A DNA stretch of 64,000 nucleotides. Source: Bradyrhizobium septentrionale (GTDB lineage Bacteria > Pseudomonadota > Alphaproteobacteria > Rhizobiales > Xanthobacteraceae). Positions 34,691-43,621 of this stretch are shown here, one piece after another. Each line of letters begins with the position of its first letter. The first letter of the stretch is position 1. The DNA lies in contig NZ_CP088285.1 in assembly GCF_011516645.4 (NCBI RefSeq), forward strand, positions 2,436,501-2,500,500, written 5' to 3'. The position numbers and the translations under genes are program-made. Under the pieces are notes generated by a model, which worked only from the letters and a program-made list of their open reading frames with translations, was not told the DNA's origin and did no database searches.

Positions 34691-35653
34691 GAGCAATCCC
34701 GCTTGTTCGAGCTCGCTGCGCAAGGTAGCGCGATCCTGCGGCGACATTTGCAAGAGCGGCGTGCGAACCGGGCCCGCCGCCATGCCGAGCATTTCGGACC
34801 AGGCCTTGACCGCCGCAATTTGTAGAATGTCGGTTTGATGATAGCGCTCAATCAACCATTGCTTCGCAATTGGGCGCAGCGGCTGGAGCGCTCTTGACAC
34901 GCGCTCCGCTTCATCGAACTTTCCCTGCAGCCCAAGAGCTGCGTATTCTCGCATGGGCTGCCACGTCTTCGTCTGCAGGAGATAGGGCGCCGCTGAAGAT
35001 TGATGGACCACCTGCCCGTGATCCCGCATCATCTTCAAGAATTCACCCTCCGACGGTGAACTCAGTACAAGCTGGTCGCCGCAAAGGCGCTTGACTTCGA
35101 GATAGTGTTCCAGCGGTCGGGCGATCTTGGCGCCGCAGATGTTTTCAATCTCAGCCAGCCTGGCCGTTGTCGCCGGAGATATCGCGGGGCGTCCGGAGAA
35201 TGCGGTGTCGAAGAGCCAGATGCCGATACGGACTTGCGATGCAACAAAAGTGAACCAGTCAACGATCATCTCTTCGTTGGCCGTCGGATAGTAGGGCGTC
35301 ATCAGGATAACGAAATCCGCTCCCACCTGCTCGGCATGCAGCGTCATATCGATGGTTTCATTGGCGCTGTGATGCCCGGTATGGGCAATCACTTTGCACT
35401 TGCCGCGCGCTTCTTCGACGACGATTTCCAGCACGCGCTTGCGCTCGACGTTGGTCAACGCCCAAAACTCGCCCATCACGCCGCCACAGAACACGCCATC
35501 GACGCCCAGCGTATCTGTCAGATGACGCATGTTACGGCGGAGGCCGGGCTCGTCAATGCTCAGGCTGGGCGTAAACGGCGTAGTAATCGCAGCAACGATG
35601 CCACGAAACGCGGCACGTGAAGCCTCCTTCGCGGCTGACTTTTCGTATTCCAT
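34559..35653 (-). CDS. Dihydrodipicolinate synthase/N-acetylneuraminate lyase-family protein, 3' end altered
   Basis: The DapA-superfamily class I aldolase has FRGIVAAITTPFTPSLSIDE, the pocket segment GVMGEFWALTNVERKRVLE, the Tyr in TPYYPTANEE and the Schiff-base Lys in NICGAKIARPLEHY. The start at 35653 has GGGAGA upstream. Real homology ends near SELEQAGLL (about 34694). The remaining codons to 34559 are antisense to the truncated acyl-CoA synthetase, so the original stop codon was lost by the same deletion. The core is complete, so activity is possible despite the 44-residue foreign tail. It is divergent from a LysR fragment, perhaps its former regulator. Confidence 0.82.
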   Translation of the reverse strand: MEYEKSAAKEASRAAFRGIVAAITTPFTPSLSIDEPGLRRNMRHLTDTLGVDGVFCGGVMGEFWALTNVERKRVLEIVVEEARGKCKVIAHTGHHSANETIDMTLHAEQVGADFVILMTPYYPTANEEMIVDWFTFVASQVRIGIWLFDTAFSGRPAISPATTARLAEIENICGAKIARPLEHYLEVKRLCGDQLVLSSPSEGEFLKMMRDHGQVVHQSSAAPYLLQTKTWQPMREYAALGLQGKFDEAERVSRALQPLRPIAKQWLIERYHQTDILQIAAVKAWSEMLGMAAGPVRTPLLQMSPQDRATLRSELEQAGLLSKAMMSLPVTLVPSFSSMKAQGTSPHLESGFATTAASNTAGCL

Positions 35654-35769
35654 GGAACGGTTCTCCCAATGCGGAGGCAAGCTGTCCTCTGACGCAAATC
35701 TCGATAACACTTGCCCCTCCAATGTGGAAAATGCATAATTCACATTAGTTCATGCCTCTGGAGAATGAG

Positions 35770-36162
35770 ATGCTTCCGGTCAGCCAGTTGCGTGCATTCG
35801 CAGCAGTTGTCGAGATTGGTACGGTGACTGGCGCGTCCGCGGCCATCGGTCGGACACAGCCGCAAGTGAGCCGTTTGGTAGCCGGGCTCGAGGAAGCCAT
35901 CGGCTTTCAGCTCTTCATCAGGGAAGGACGCAGGTTGGTCCTCACCAGGCGCGGCGCCCGCTTCTATGACGAGGCGAGGCACACTTTGGACAGCCTTGAC
36001 AACATTGGACAAGCTGCCGGACGGATCCGCGATGATGCTGAATCCGGCCCCCGGATACTCGCGCCAGGTTATATCGCACACACGATCTTGCCGCGCGCTC
36101 TCGCCAAGTTTCGCGAGCGCCACCCAAAGCGATACTTCTCGGTAGAGAGAGAAAAGCACTAA
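35770..36162 (+). pseudogene. LysR-family regulator, truncated after the HTH and linker
   Basis: The ATG at 35770 follows ggag at suitable distance. The product has a full LysR winged HTH (QLRAFAAVVEIGTVTGASAA, IGRTQPQVSRLVAGLEEAIG) and linker helix. Similarity ends at FRERHPKRYFSVE, the start of the effector-binding domain. Only 130 of about 300 residues remain. DNA binding may survive, but effector sensing cannot. Confidence 0.82.
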
Positions 36163-36214
36163 GGTTGGTCGGTCCATCGCACGGACAGTCCGGGACCGAG
36201 GGAAGCCGTTCGCT

Positions 36215-36766
36215 TCAGGTCGAAGCCGACTCTTCTACCCGGTCTCGCACAAGTTTGGCCTGCATCCAAGCTTGAAGCTCCCCCTCGAAGGCGTCCACGA
36301 ATGCGCGCGCCATCGCCGAGAACGGCTGCTCCGGTCCGCAGCTCTGCTTCATGTCATTGATCCTGCGTAAGGCCGATTGAACGTGCAGCGCGATCAGCGC
36401 GGGGTCTGCTGCGGCTCCCAAGTCGCTCTCGAGGTCTTCCATGATTTTTGTTCGATTTAGTTTGAGCCTGTTCAGAATAACCGTTCGGCTTTGGACCAAA
36501 TCCAGTCGGTTCAGGGCCACGCAGCGAATTGTCTCGGAACCGAGGATGCTCGGTCCATCGGAACAAACCGCAGCTTCCACGATGCTGTATCCTGCGTGAT
36601 GGAGCCATAGCAACTCCAACTCAGGATCAGTCCTGGTCGGGTCGATCAGGTAAGGCTGCTCGGCGAAGTGATCGTCGCTTATTGCCTGAAGCCTTGGCGC
36701 ACCTACGGGGAACTGGGTCGCCTTGCCCATAAGGCTACGCGGCTGGGTGGCCTGCATTGCCTCCAC
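36215..36766 (-). CDS. Hypothetical protein in a degraded region
   Basis: The frame encodes up to 183 residues, starting at 36766, 36757 or 36730. The central and C-terminal parts look like a real soluble helical protein (VALNRLDLVQSRTVILNRLK, ALIALHVQSALRRINDMKQ, MARAFVDAFEGELQAWMQAKL). There is no signal peptide or known motif. It overlaps the HsdR-like fragment in another frame and is lower in GC than the core genes, which points to acquired DNA. Function is unknown. Confidence 0.45.
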   Translation of the reverse strand: MEAMQATQPRSLMGKATQFPVGAPRLQAISDDHFAEQPYLIDPTRTDPELELLWLHHAGYSIVEAAVCSDGPSILGSETIRCVALNRLDLVQSRTVILNRLKLNRTKIMEDLESDLGAAADPALIALHVQSALRRINDMKQSCGPEQPFSAMARAFVDAFEGELQAWMQAKLVRDRVEESAST

Positions 36767-36989
36767 CTCGGCTACCGTCAGCCACGAGCTTGGCCATCAA
36801 CTCCGCAAATTGGCGAAGCTTGATGATGGCCGTGACAGGATCATCCTGGAAGTAATCCTCGGCCCGCGACGCAAGCTGGGCCAGCTTGGCATCATGAACT
36901 GTCAAGAAATCGAAATTGGTGGAGAGTTGCATTTGCGGCCCCAGAAGGCCGAAGATTGCACAGTCGCGCATCAGATGCGACCCGACCAT
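36735..36989 (-). pseudogene. N-terminal fragment of a type I restriction HsdR-like protein
   Basis: The segment FDFLTVHDAKLAQLASRAED followed by YFQDDPVTAIIKLRQFAELMAKLVA matches the N-terminal DUF4145-type helical module common at the start of type I restriction endonuclease R subunits. The frame stops after 84 codons, and no helicase or nuclease part is present. It is a remnant of a defence gene next to a tRNA gene. Confidence 0.6.
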
Positions 36990-37650
36990 CGGCGTTGGCG
37001 GGTTGCACTTTCGTATCGAGCACGGGGGGCGTCGAAGAATCGACCGTCCGATTGACCTCTAGGCGGCCGTAACCGTTCGTGGACGCTTCAACGGATAGCT
37101 TTCCCCGCCTTTAGTTGTCTCCGCACCGAGAGCGTCCACAGAACGAGATATGCAAATCGGAAGCGCTGGGATTCCAGAGAGGCGATTGTGCATGAAGCCG
37201 GTAGTTTTGTTGCTCGGGAAGTAGGCGCTCAATCTGCCGGTAAGTCACTGAAAGGCCAGCAGGTTGCTCAAAAGTAGTTCCCTTCCCGCGATAACCCATC
37301 CGCGACGCAGCTCGTCGGATCAGCCGGCGAGGCTGGCTATTACCTAACCCTAACCGTGCCGCGGCAATTGAACTGATCGCGGGCGAACGCAAACCGAGCA
37401 TATCGATCCAAGCCCGTTTCGGTTGAGCGAGAGAGATTCAAAACCGGCCCCCAAGAGGGCCTTGTTTTTCGCCGAAATGCCGTACTGTACCAACTCCCGA
37501 CGTCCTAGGATTCGGAGAAAAACACGTTCTCCAGCCCCATTTGCCGCTCGTTTTTAGTACGGCCGGCATTCTCCAGAGTAAAAAAATTCACGAAAACGGC
37601 CGAGTTTTCGGGCCTGTCTCCGTTTCGAGGTACGAAATTTTGGGGCAAAG
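36990..37650. other. Degraded intergenic DNA beside tRNA-Ser
   Basis: No supported gene is present. A 96-codon frame at 37111-37401 lacks a ribosome-binding site and any motif. GC content is visibly lower (for example 37441-37650). The position directly beyond the 3' end of tRNA-Ser is where integrated elements usually lie. I saw no integrase and no repeated copy of the tRNA 3' end in the window. Confidence 0.5.
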
Positions 37651-37740
37651 TGGCGGAGAGAGTGGGATTCGAACCCACGGTACGGTTTCCCGCACACACG
37701 CTTTCCAAGCGTGCGCCTTAAGCCACTCGGCCATCTCTCC
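37651..37740 (-). tRNA. tRNA-Ser(GGA)
   Basis: The reverse complement starts GGAGAGATGGCCGAGTGG and ends GTTCGAATCCCACTCTCTCC followed by GCCA. The acceptor stem pairs and the anticodon loop reads CTTGGAAAG, giving GGA. A long variable arm (TGTGCGGGAAACCGTAC) and the 90-nt length are typical of class II serine tRNAs. CCA is encoded. Confidence 0.97.
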
Positions 37741-38272
37741 GGGAGGCCCTCTCTTGAAGGGACGGGGCGGATTTTGCAAGGGAGCGCGGGGCCGGAGCGC
37801 GAAATTTCCCCAATGGATTGAAAAGATTGGGTAAATTTTCGACGATATCAACCGCGCAGCGCCGCTTTGCGCGCGATTTGGCCGGTGGCCGGTCAGAGAC
37901 CAGCGCAAATCAACCAATGCATCCGATCCGCCCGCCTGTCGCCGTTCCAGGGAAGCCATCGAGCGGCACGTTCGGCGGATGAACGGATTCCGGGCTCGGC
38001 CCTGCGGGCTGCCCTCAGGTGCGCAATTGCGCACCAGGGAATGACGGAAGCATGAAGGGGGCGCGGCCCCCTGCCATTGAGTTGCCCGATGGCACAGGGG
38101 CCGGCAGCAACAATTTCTGTTTACCGGTACAGCGATGTGATGCCACGACCCGTCCGTCTCACCCGATTGAGGGGCGCGTCGCGATCATCACGCGTGCTGC
38201 GGCGAGATGCGGTCGACGCGATGGCTGCGAAAGAGGAACGCAGTTCAGCGTTTGCGATTCACACGGCGCTTC
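37741..38272. repeat. Intergenic region with repeat family D, copy 1
   Basis: No gene is seen. From about 38055 to 38235 the sequence (gttgcccgatggcac, ccgtctcacccgattgaggg, cgtgctgcggcgagatgcgg) matches the block at 40318-40545, with many base changes. This is a degenerate long dispersed repeat. Confidence 0.65.
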
Positions 38273-38818
38273 TCACCGCTCGGTCAGGCTTGGCCACATC
38301 CTGCGTAAAACTCCGTCCTTGATTACATGATGATGGAATAGTGCGGCCGCGGAATGAAACAGCGCCACGACGATAACGACATTTGCGATCGAGCCGTGCC
38401 ACGCATTGACGCCGTGCATGAATTCGCCACTGCCGAGTTTCGGAAAGTGCCAAAGGTTGAACAGCGGAAAACCGTGTGCGAACACGTTGGTGATGCCCAA
38501 CGCGACCATGATCAGCAGCAGCACATCGAGAAGCCGGTGCGTCGCCAGCGCGGCCAGGTGAAGGACACCGCGGTCAGGCGGCGGCAATCTACGGCCACGA
38601 GTGACGCGCCAAAGCATCCCCGAAACCACCACGCTGGCGAGCGCAAACCCGAGTATGACGTGCACTGACCAGATGTCGACCCGAAGCGGACCGCGCGGCA
38701 GGAGGTTGGTTGTCCTGCCGATCAGGAACTCGATCACAACGAGCATTGCGGTCGCCCAGTGGAGCTTGATCGCCGTGCGGTCATAGACTTCCGGCGGACC
38801 ATCAGAGAGATCAGTCAT
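38273..38818 (-). CDS. Cytochrome b561-family membrane protein
   Basis: The 181-residue protein has four hydrophobic helices and the histidines expected for two b hemes: KLHWATAMLVV in helix 1, WSVHVILGFALA in helix 2, LATHRLLDVLLL and NAWHGSIANVVIVVALFHSAAALFHHHVIKD (read in two parts) in helices 3 and 4. Bacterial members move electrons between quinone and periplasmic partners or superoxide. The start at 38818 (MTDLSDG) is preferred to an upstream one because the frame before it overlaps the next gene. It is 8 bp downstream of the PEP mutase-like gene and probably cotranscribed. Confidence 0.88.
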   Translation of the reverse strand: MTDLSDGPPEVYDRTAIKLHWATAMLVVIEFLIGRTTNLLPRGPLRVDIWSVHVILGFALASVVVSGMLWRVTRGRRLPPPDRGVLHLAALATHRLLDVLLLIMVALGITNVFAHGFPLFNLWHFPKLGSGEFMHGVNAWHGSIANVVIVVALFHSAAALFHHHVIKDGVLRRMWPSLTER

Positions 38819-38826
38819 GCAGGGGC

Positions 38827-39693
38827 TTAGCCCGCTTCCAGTGAGGCATACCTCTTCTCGAAATCCCACACCTCCTCAAAGCCAATCAACGAGGTGAACT
38901 CGTTGAAGTCATAGAGCGGCGCCTGCACCGGCTTGTCGTCAACCAGCGAACTATAGACATTGTTCAATGCATAAGCGGTGGCGAGGAGCCCCGCTGTCGG
39001 ATAAATCGCCACCCGGTAGCCGATTTCTTTGAGTTTTTCCTGACTGAGGATGGGGGTCCGGCCCCCGTGAAGCTGGTTTGAGAGCAGCGGAACGCTCAGG
39101 GCCGATCCGATCTTTCGCATCTCGGCTTCCGATTCCGGACTCTCGATGACAATAATGTCTGCCCCGGCTCTGGCATATGCCTCCCCACGGCGGATCGCCT
39201 CGTCGAGGCCGAGCGACGTACGTGCATCGGTGCGCGCGATGATGAGAACGTCTCTTGACGAGCGCGCCTCGCTCGCGACCGTCAGCTTGTTGATCATTTC
39301 CTTGACGGGGATCACGTGCCGGTTCGGCGTGTGGCCGCATTTCTTGGGGCTCTGCTGATCTTCGAGCTGGATCGCTGCAGCTCCAGCCCTCTCGTAGCCG
39401 CGGACGGTATGATGAACATTCAGCAGGCCGCCGTAACCGGTATCGCCGTCGGCAATCAGCGGCTTGCGCACGGTTTGGGCAATTGCCTGCACGCGATCGA
39501 GCATGTCCGAGTATGTCGCCAGACCGGCATCAGGCAGGCCGAGATAGGACGCCACTGCTCCATAGCCTGTCATGTAAAGCGCGTCGGCCTCGGTGCGATC
39601 GGCGAGCTTGGCAGAGACTAAGTCGAAGACTCCTGGACAAGCCACGAATGGTTTTTCCTCGATCAATGTTCTTAAAGTGCTGGATGTCATCAT
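38827..39693 (-). CDS. Isocitrate lyase/PEP mutase-family enzyme
   Basis: The 288-residue TIM-barrel protein has FVACPGVFDLVSAKLA, the metal-binding IADGDTGYGG, the AAIQLEDQQSPKKCGH loop carrying the lyase signature KKCGH, and IIARTDARTSLG. The KKCGH cysteine points to a C-C lyase (2-methylisocitrate or 2,3-dimethylmalate lyase type) and not to PEP mutase proper. Substrate is not decidable from sequence. AGGAG stands before two adjacent ATG codons; the second (39690) has better spacing. The divergent MarR gene at 39848 may control it. Confidence 0.9.
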   Translation of the reverse strand: MMTSSTLRTLIEEKPFVACPGVFDLVSAKLADRTEADALYMTGYGAVASYLGLPDAGLATYSDMLDRVQAIAQTVRKPLIADGDTGYGGLLNVHHTVRGYERAGAAAIQLEDQQSPKKCGHTPNRHVIPVKEMINKLTVASEARSSRDVLIIARTDARTSLGLDEAIRRGEAYARAGADIIVIESPESEAEMRKIGSALSVPLLSNQLHGGRTPILSQEKLKEIGYRVAIYPTAGLLATAYALNNVYSSLVDDKPVQAPLYDFNEFTSLIGFEEVWDFEKRYASLEAG

Positions 39694-39847
39694 GATCTCC
39701 TTGACCGATTTTCGCAGGATGGGGGGCTCCGGTCGTCACGAATGGTATGGAACTTCGGCGGCACCGCAGCGTCTTCTGCTCGGAAACATTCGAGAGAACG
39801 CCCATCGCTCTATTGCTATAGATAAATAGCTATCTCATAGTAGCAAT

Positions 39848-40312
39848 ATGAGAATTCAACGCCCGACGAACGACATCACGCGATTGCGAAGGCAGTTGAT
39901 GGGCGTTTCCCGCCGGCTACGCCGTGAAGCCACTGCGGACGACCGATCTTGGGCCAGACTGCTGGTGCTGGGTGCGATCGACCGCCACGGCGAAACGGCC
40001 ACACCATCGGTGCTCGCGTCCGATGAGGGCATGCGCTCCTCTAATCTTGCTGCGGCGCTGCGCTCCCTCGAAGCACGCAAGCTGATCGTGCGTACGCCGG
40101 ACAGCAAAGATCGGCGCAAGGTCAGGCTCCGGCTCAGTGCGGCCGGGCAGCGATTTCTCGACGACAGCCGCGCACGCGGCGAGCGCTGGCTCACCGAAGC
40201 CGTGAAAACGCACCTCACAGCCCGCGAGCGTGCGGATCTGATCAGGGCCGGTGCCTTGCTCGAACGCATCATGGCTTATTCGAGAGCGTCAGTGCCGCGC
40301 GGTCGAAAATAA
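39848..40312 (+). CDS. MarR-family transcriptional regulator
   Basis: The 154-residue protein has a MarR winged HTH: ARLLVLGAIDRHGETATPSV, then DEGMRSSNLAAALRSLEARKLIVRT (read in two parts) and the wing DSKDRRKVRLRLSAAG. Dimerisation helices lie at both ends. Preceding DNA (39817-39845) is AT-rich, with overlapping tatagataaatagctat and a likely promoter. It is divergent from the PEP mutase-like gene, its probable target. Confidence 0.9.
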   Translation: MRIQRPTNDITRLRRQLMGVSRRLRREATADDRSWARLLVLGAIDRHGETATPSVLASDEGMRSSNLAAALRSLEARKLIVRTPDSKDRRKVRLRLSAAGQRFLDDSRARGERWLTEAVKTHLTARERADLIRAGALLERIMAYSRASVPRGRK

Positions 40313-40317
40313 ATAGC

Positions 40318-41035
40318 CGGAACTGACGGCGCGCCCCCGTGCCACCGAGTTGCCCGACGGCGCAAGCCCCCGCAGCAAAAATATTTCGCTTTATCCGAAA
40401 CACAACTCGGTGTATAGATTTGCCCGTCTCACCCGATCGAGGGGCGCTGCGCATCGTCACGGGTGTTGCGGTGAGATGCGGTGGACGCCGATTGCGCAAC
40501 TGACGAGTGCGCATGAGGCGGACGGTGAAGTCGTGTGGTCCTGACGCCCTAGTGGTAGGTGTCCCCCGCGAGATGCGAAGCATCTTCGCGAGGCGGTGAC
40601 AAACAAGCCCAGTCTCGCCGGGGAGAGCACGAAGTAAGCCGTAACCCATCGCGCAGGGAAAGCCGGGATGTTCCCGGTTACACCTGTGGTCCTACCTCCC
40701 GTGCTTTTTGTTGCACGGGACCCATGGGTGCGATCGGCACCCGGCTTTCCCTGCGCCCTCTGTTCGAAGAGCGGCGGAACGAAATGCAAAGCTCGGGCGG
40801 ATCATGTCGCGAGAATGCGAAAGCATGACTCAGAGAGAGCTCGTGCAACACAATCGGTGTCGTCCTGGCTCCCGTGCGCAATTGCGCACTAGGCCAGGAC
40901 GACGATCGTGTGTGATGCACCCGCGCCGTCATCGCCCGGCTCGACCGGGCGATCCAGTACGCCGCGGCCTCTCGACTCAAGCACAGGCGCCTCTGGAATA
41001 CTGGATCACCCGCATGCGCGGGTGATGACACCGAA
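40318..41035. repeat. Intergenic region with repeats (family D copy 2 and palindromic units)
   Basis: These 800 bp up to otsA contain no supported gene. About 40318-40545 matches the region at 38055-38235 (cgagttgcccgacggcgca, cccgtctcacccgatcgag, gttgcggtgagatgcgg). About 40924-41031 is an imperfect palindrome (tcatcgcccggctcgaccgg ... ctggatcacccgcatgcggg with gatgac), resembling the palindromic elements scattered in rhizobial spacers. Confidence 0.7.
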
Positions 41036-41119
41036 CTAGCTGTTTGACAGTTGAATCGGACGACGACGATGCATGAGGACGGGCAATCACAAGCATGCCC
41101 ATCCTGCTATGCGATGCGA

Positions 41120-42571
41120 CTAGTGATATCGCGCGGCAAGATCCGCCGTGCGGCGCGGCCACAGGCTGGGTGGCTCAGGCAGCGCCGCGTTTCCCGCACT
41201 GTGCGTATCCTGCAGCGCCTCGATGAAATCCGCGAACCATTGCTGGATGGTTCCGCTGTTGAGCTTCTCCATCATGGCTTCCCAGCGCATCCGCCGCTCG
41301 GTCAGCGGCATCGCGAGCGCGGTCGCCAGGGTGCGTGCCATACCGTCGATGTCGTGCGGATTGACCAGCAGCGCGGCGTCGAGTTCGTTCGCCGCGCCGG
41401 CGAATTTCGACAGCACCAGCACGCCGGGATCCGCCGGGTTTTGCGCTGCGACATATTCCTTGGCGACGAGGTTCATGCCGTCCTGCAGCGGCGTCACCAC
41501 GCCGACCTGCGCGGTCCGGTAGAGGCCGGCGAGCACGCCCTGGCCAAAGCCCTTGTTGAGGTAGCGGATCGGGGTCCAGTCGACCTCGCCATGCACGCCA
41601 TTGACGTCGGTGACGAGCTTTGCCACCTCGCTCGCGAGATTGCCGTAAGCCTCGATCGCGCCGCGCGAGGGCGTTGCGATCTGCAGCAGCGACACCGAGC
41701 GCTTCAGCGCCGGGTGCAGCGTCCACATCTTGTCGAACGCCTTGATGCGGTTGACGAGACCCTTGGAATAGTCGAGCCGGTCGACGCCGATCGTGAGCTT
41801 CTCGCCGTTGAGGCTGCGCCGCAGCCGCGTCACGTCGGGATGCATCATCGCCTTGGTCGCCTGCTGCGCGAATTTGCCGGGATCGATGCCGATCGGAAAC
41901 ACCGCGGCGCGGCTGTGGCCGAACGACGAGTTGATGACGCCGTCACGCACCTCGAACGCGAGCTCGTGCTGCACGTAGCTCAGGAAGTTCTCGCAGTCCT
42001 CGTCGGTCTGGAAGCCGATCAGGTCGTAGGACAGCATCGCTTCGATCAGCGCGCGATGATTGGGCACGCCTGCGATCACCGCGCGCGCCGGCCATGGCGT
42101 GTGCAGGAAGAAGCCGATCGGCTGCGTGACGCCGAGATCGCGCAGCTCGGCACCGAGTGCGAGGAAATGATAGTCCTGGACCCAGAACACGGAATCGGGC
42201 TTGCGGAAGCGCAACAGCGCGCGCGCCATGAACGCGTTCACTTCGCGATAGCTTGTGTAGTCCTCGTGCGAGGCACGAATCAGATCGGCGCGCGAATGCA
42301 TCGCGGGCCACAGCGCCGAATTGGCAAAGCCTTCGTAGTAACCGCCATAGTGCGCGGCCGGCAGATCGAGCATCGCCAGCGCGCCCGCACCGAGAGCTTC
42401 GACCTCTGCAAAAGGTTCCTTGTGGTTCCCGTCGCGGACACGTCCGCTGGAACCAACCCATATTGCCCCTGTCTTTTCCACCACCGGCAACAATGCCGCA
42501 GCCAGCCCCCCCGTCATGGGTTCATTGGGTTTTCCGCGCGAGACGCGGTTCGATACGACGACGAGGTTCAC
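41120..42571 (-). CDS. otsA: Trehalose-6-phosphate synthase
   Basis: The 483-residue GT20 enzyme joins UDP-glucose and glucose-6-phosphate to trehalose-6-phosphate. Motifs are LVVVSNRV and GGLAAALLPVV at the N-terminus, VFWVQDYHFLALG, FFLHTPWPA, LIGFQTD, and the donor site GVDRLDYSKGLVNRIKAF, then VTPLQDGMNLVAKEYVAAQ. Length and ends are normal. It is the last gene of the MFS-otsB-otsA set, 213 bp downstream of otsB; this gap may hold its own promoter. Trehalose protects against desiccation and osmotic stress. Confidence 0.97.
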   Translation of the reverse strand: MNLVVVSNRVSRGKPNEPMTGGLAAALLPVVEKTGAIWVGSSGRVRDGNHKEPFAEVEALGAGALAMLDLPAAHYGGYYEGFANSALWPAMHSRADLIRASHEDYTSYREVNAFMARALLRFRKPDSVFWVQDYHFLALGAELRDLGVTQPIGFFLHTPWPARAVIAGVPNHRALIEAMLSYDLIGFQTDEDCENFLSYVQHELAFEVRDGVINSSFGHSRAAVFPIGIDPGKFAQQATKAMMHPDVTRLRRSLNGEKLTIGVDRLDYSKGLVNRIKAFDKMWTLHPALKRSVSLLQIATPSRGAIEAYGNLASEVAKLVTDVNGVHGEVDWTPIRYLNKGFGQGVLAGLYRTAQVGVVTPLQDGMNLVAKEYVAAQNPADPGVLVLSKFAGAANELDAALLVNPHDIDGMARTLATALAMPLTERRMRWEAMMEKLNSGTIQQWFADFIEALQDTHSAGNAALPEPPSLWPRRTADLAARYH

Positions 42572-42784
42572 CAGGTCCCCTCCTGTTGGTCAACTCGCGT
42601 ATTAACAACCATTCATCAAGATGGTTCCGGATCAACGAATCTCCCAATTGAAACCAAATTCTGGCGAAGCGTGAAGGAACTCGCGGGAACTCGCGAAAAG
42701 AAAAATTCATGCGAGATGCACGTCATGACGCAAAACAACCGCATTCAGGAATGCGCGACGCGGCGTGCGATGCAGATGATTTGG

Positions 42785-43615
42785 TTAGGACAGGCTGACG
42801 TCCCTATCGTCGTCGAGCAGACGCGCGAGGAATTCGCGCACATCGCTCGGCCCGTCGAAATGCCCGGCGACGCCGGTTGCGCGACGGCCGACGGAGAATG
42901 CGAGACCATTGAAGTCGGGCATGATGCCGAACACGGTCTCGTCGGTGACGTCGTCGCCGATGAAGAACGGGCGGCGCCCCCTGAACGGCTCATGCGTCAT
43001 CAGCTCGAGCACGCCGGTCGCCTTGGTGAAGCCAGAGTGCTTGATCTCGCAGACGCTCTTGCCCGGCAGCACCTCGATCGGCGCGGTCGGCAATTCGGCG
43101 CGGATCAGCGACACCGCTTCATAGATCGCCTTCTCCGCATGCGGCGCCAGCCGATAGTGCAGCGCCAGCGAATAGCCCTTGTCTTCGAGCAGAATACCGG
43201 GGCTGAGCTTGGCGATCGCGGCGAGACGGCGCTTCAACTCCTTGTCCAGCGGCGGCGCGTGCGCGGCGACCGCCTCGCTGTCCGGCTGCAGCCGCATCTC
43301 GGCACCATGGCCGCCGATCGCGGGAAACTGGTCGGGCGCGAAGATCAGGTCGATGTCGTTGAGCGAGCGGCCGCTGACCAGCGCCAGCGCGCCGTTGGTG
43401 CGCTCATGCAGTTGCTTCAGCGTGGTCGACAACTCCGGCGGCACCCAGACTTCGCGCGGCGTCGGCGCGAAATCGAGCAAGGTACCGTCGATATCGAGCA
43501 GCACCGCGGTCTGTCCCAGCGGCGGGATCAGCGACGCCGGCGCCGGCACGCTGTCCGTCGTCGCGTCAGGGGTGATGTCATCATCCACAGGCATTTCAGC
43601 CACGTTATGCTTCAT
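42785..43615 (-). CDS. otsB: Trehalose-6-phosphate phosphatase
   Basis: The 276-residue HAD-superfamily phosphatase has the nucleophile motif LLDIDGTLLDFAP, ALVSGRSLNDID, AIGGHGAEMRL, KGYSLALHYRL, and the final acidic motif FFIGDDVTDETVF. It dephosphorylates trehalose-6-phosphate. It starts 6 bp after the MFS gene, so the two are cotranscribed. Confidence 0.96.
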   Translation of the reverse strand: MKHNVAEMPVDDDITPDATTDSVPAPASLIPPLGQTAVLLDIDGTLLDFAPTPREVWVPPELSTTLKQLHERTNGALALVSGRSLNDIDLIFAPDQFPAIGGHGAEMRLQPDSEAVAAHAPPLDKELKRRLAAIAKLSPGILLEDKGYSLALHYRLAPHAEKAIYEAVSLIRAELPTAPIEVLPGKSVCEIKHSGFTKATGVLELMTHEPFRGRRPFFIGDDVTDETVFGIMPDFNGLAFSVGRRATGVAGHFDGPSDVREFLARLLDDDRDVSLS

Positions 43616-43621
43616 CCTAGT

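Noticed and set aside
37111..37401. A 96-codon minus-strand frame near tRNA-Ser, considered as integrase remnant
   Set aside because: No tyrosine or serine recombinase motif is present, and the amino-acid composition looks random.
40313..41035. Possible CRISPR array because of repeated blocks
   Set aside because: The repeats are few, imperfect and palindromic with no regular spacers, and no cas gene is present. They match dispersed rhizobial spacer repeats.
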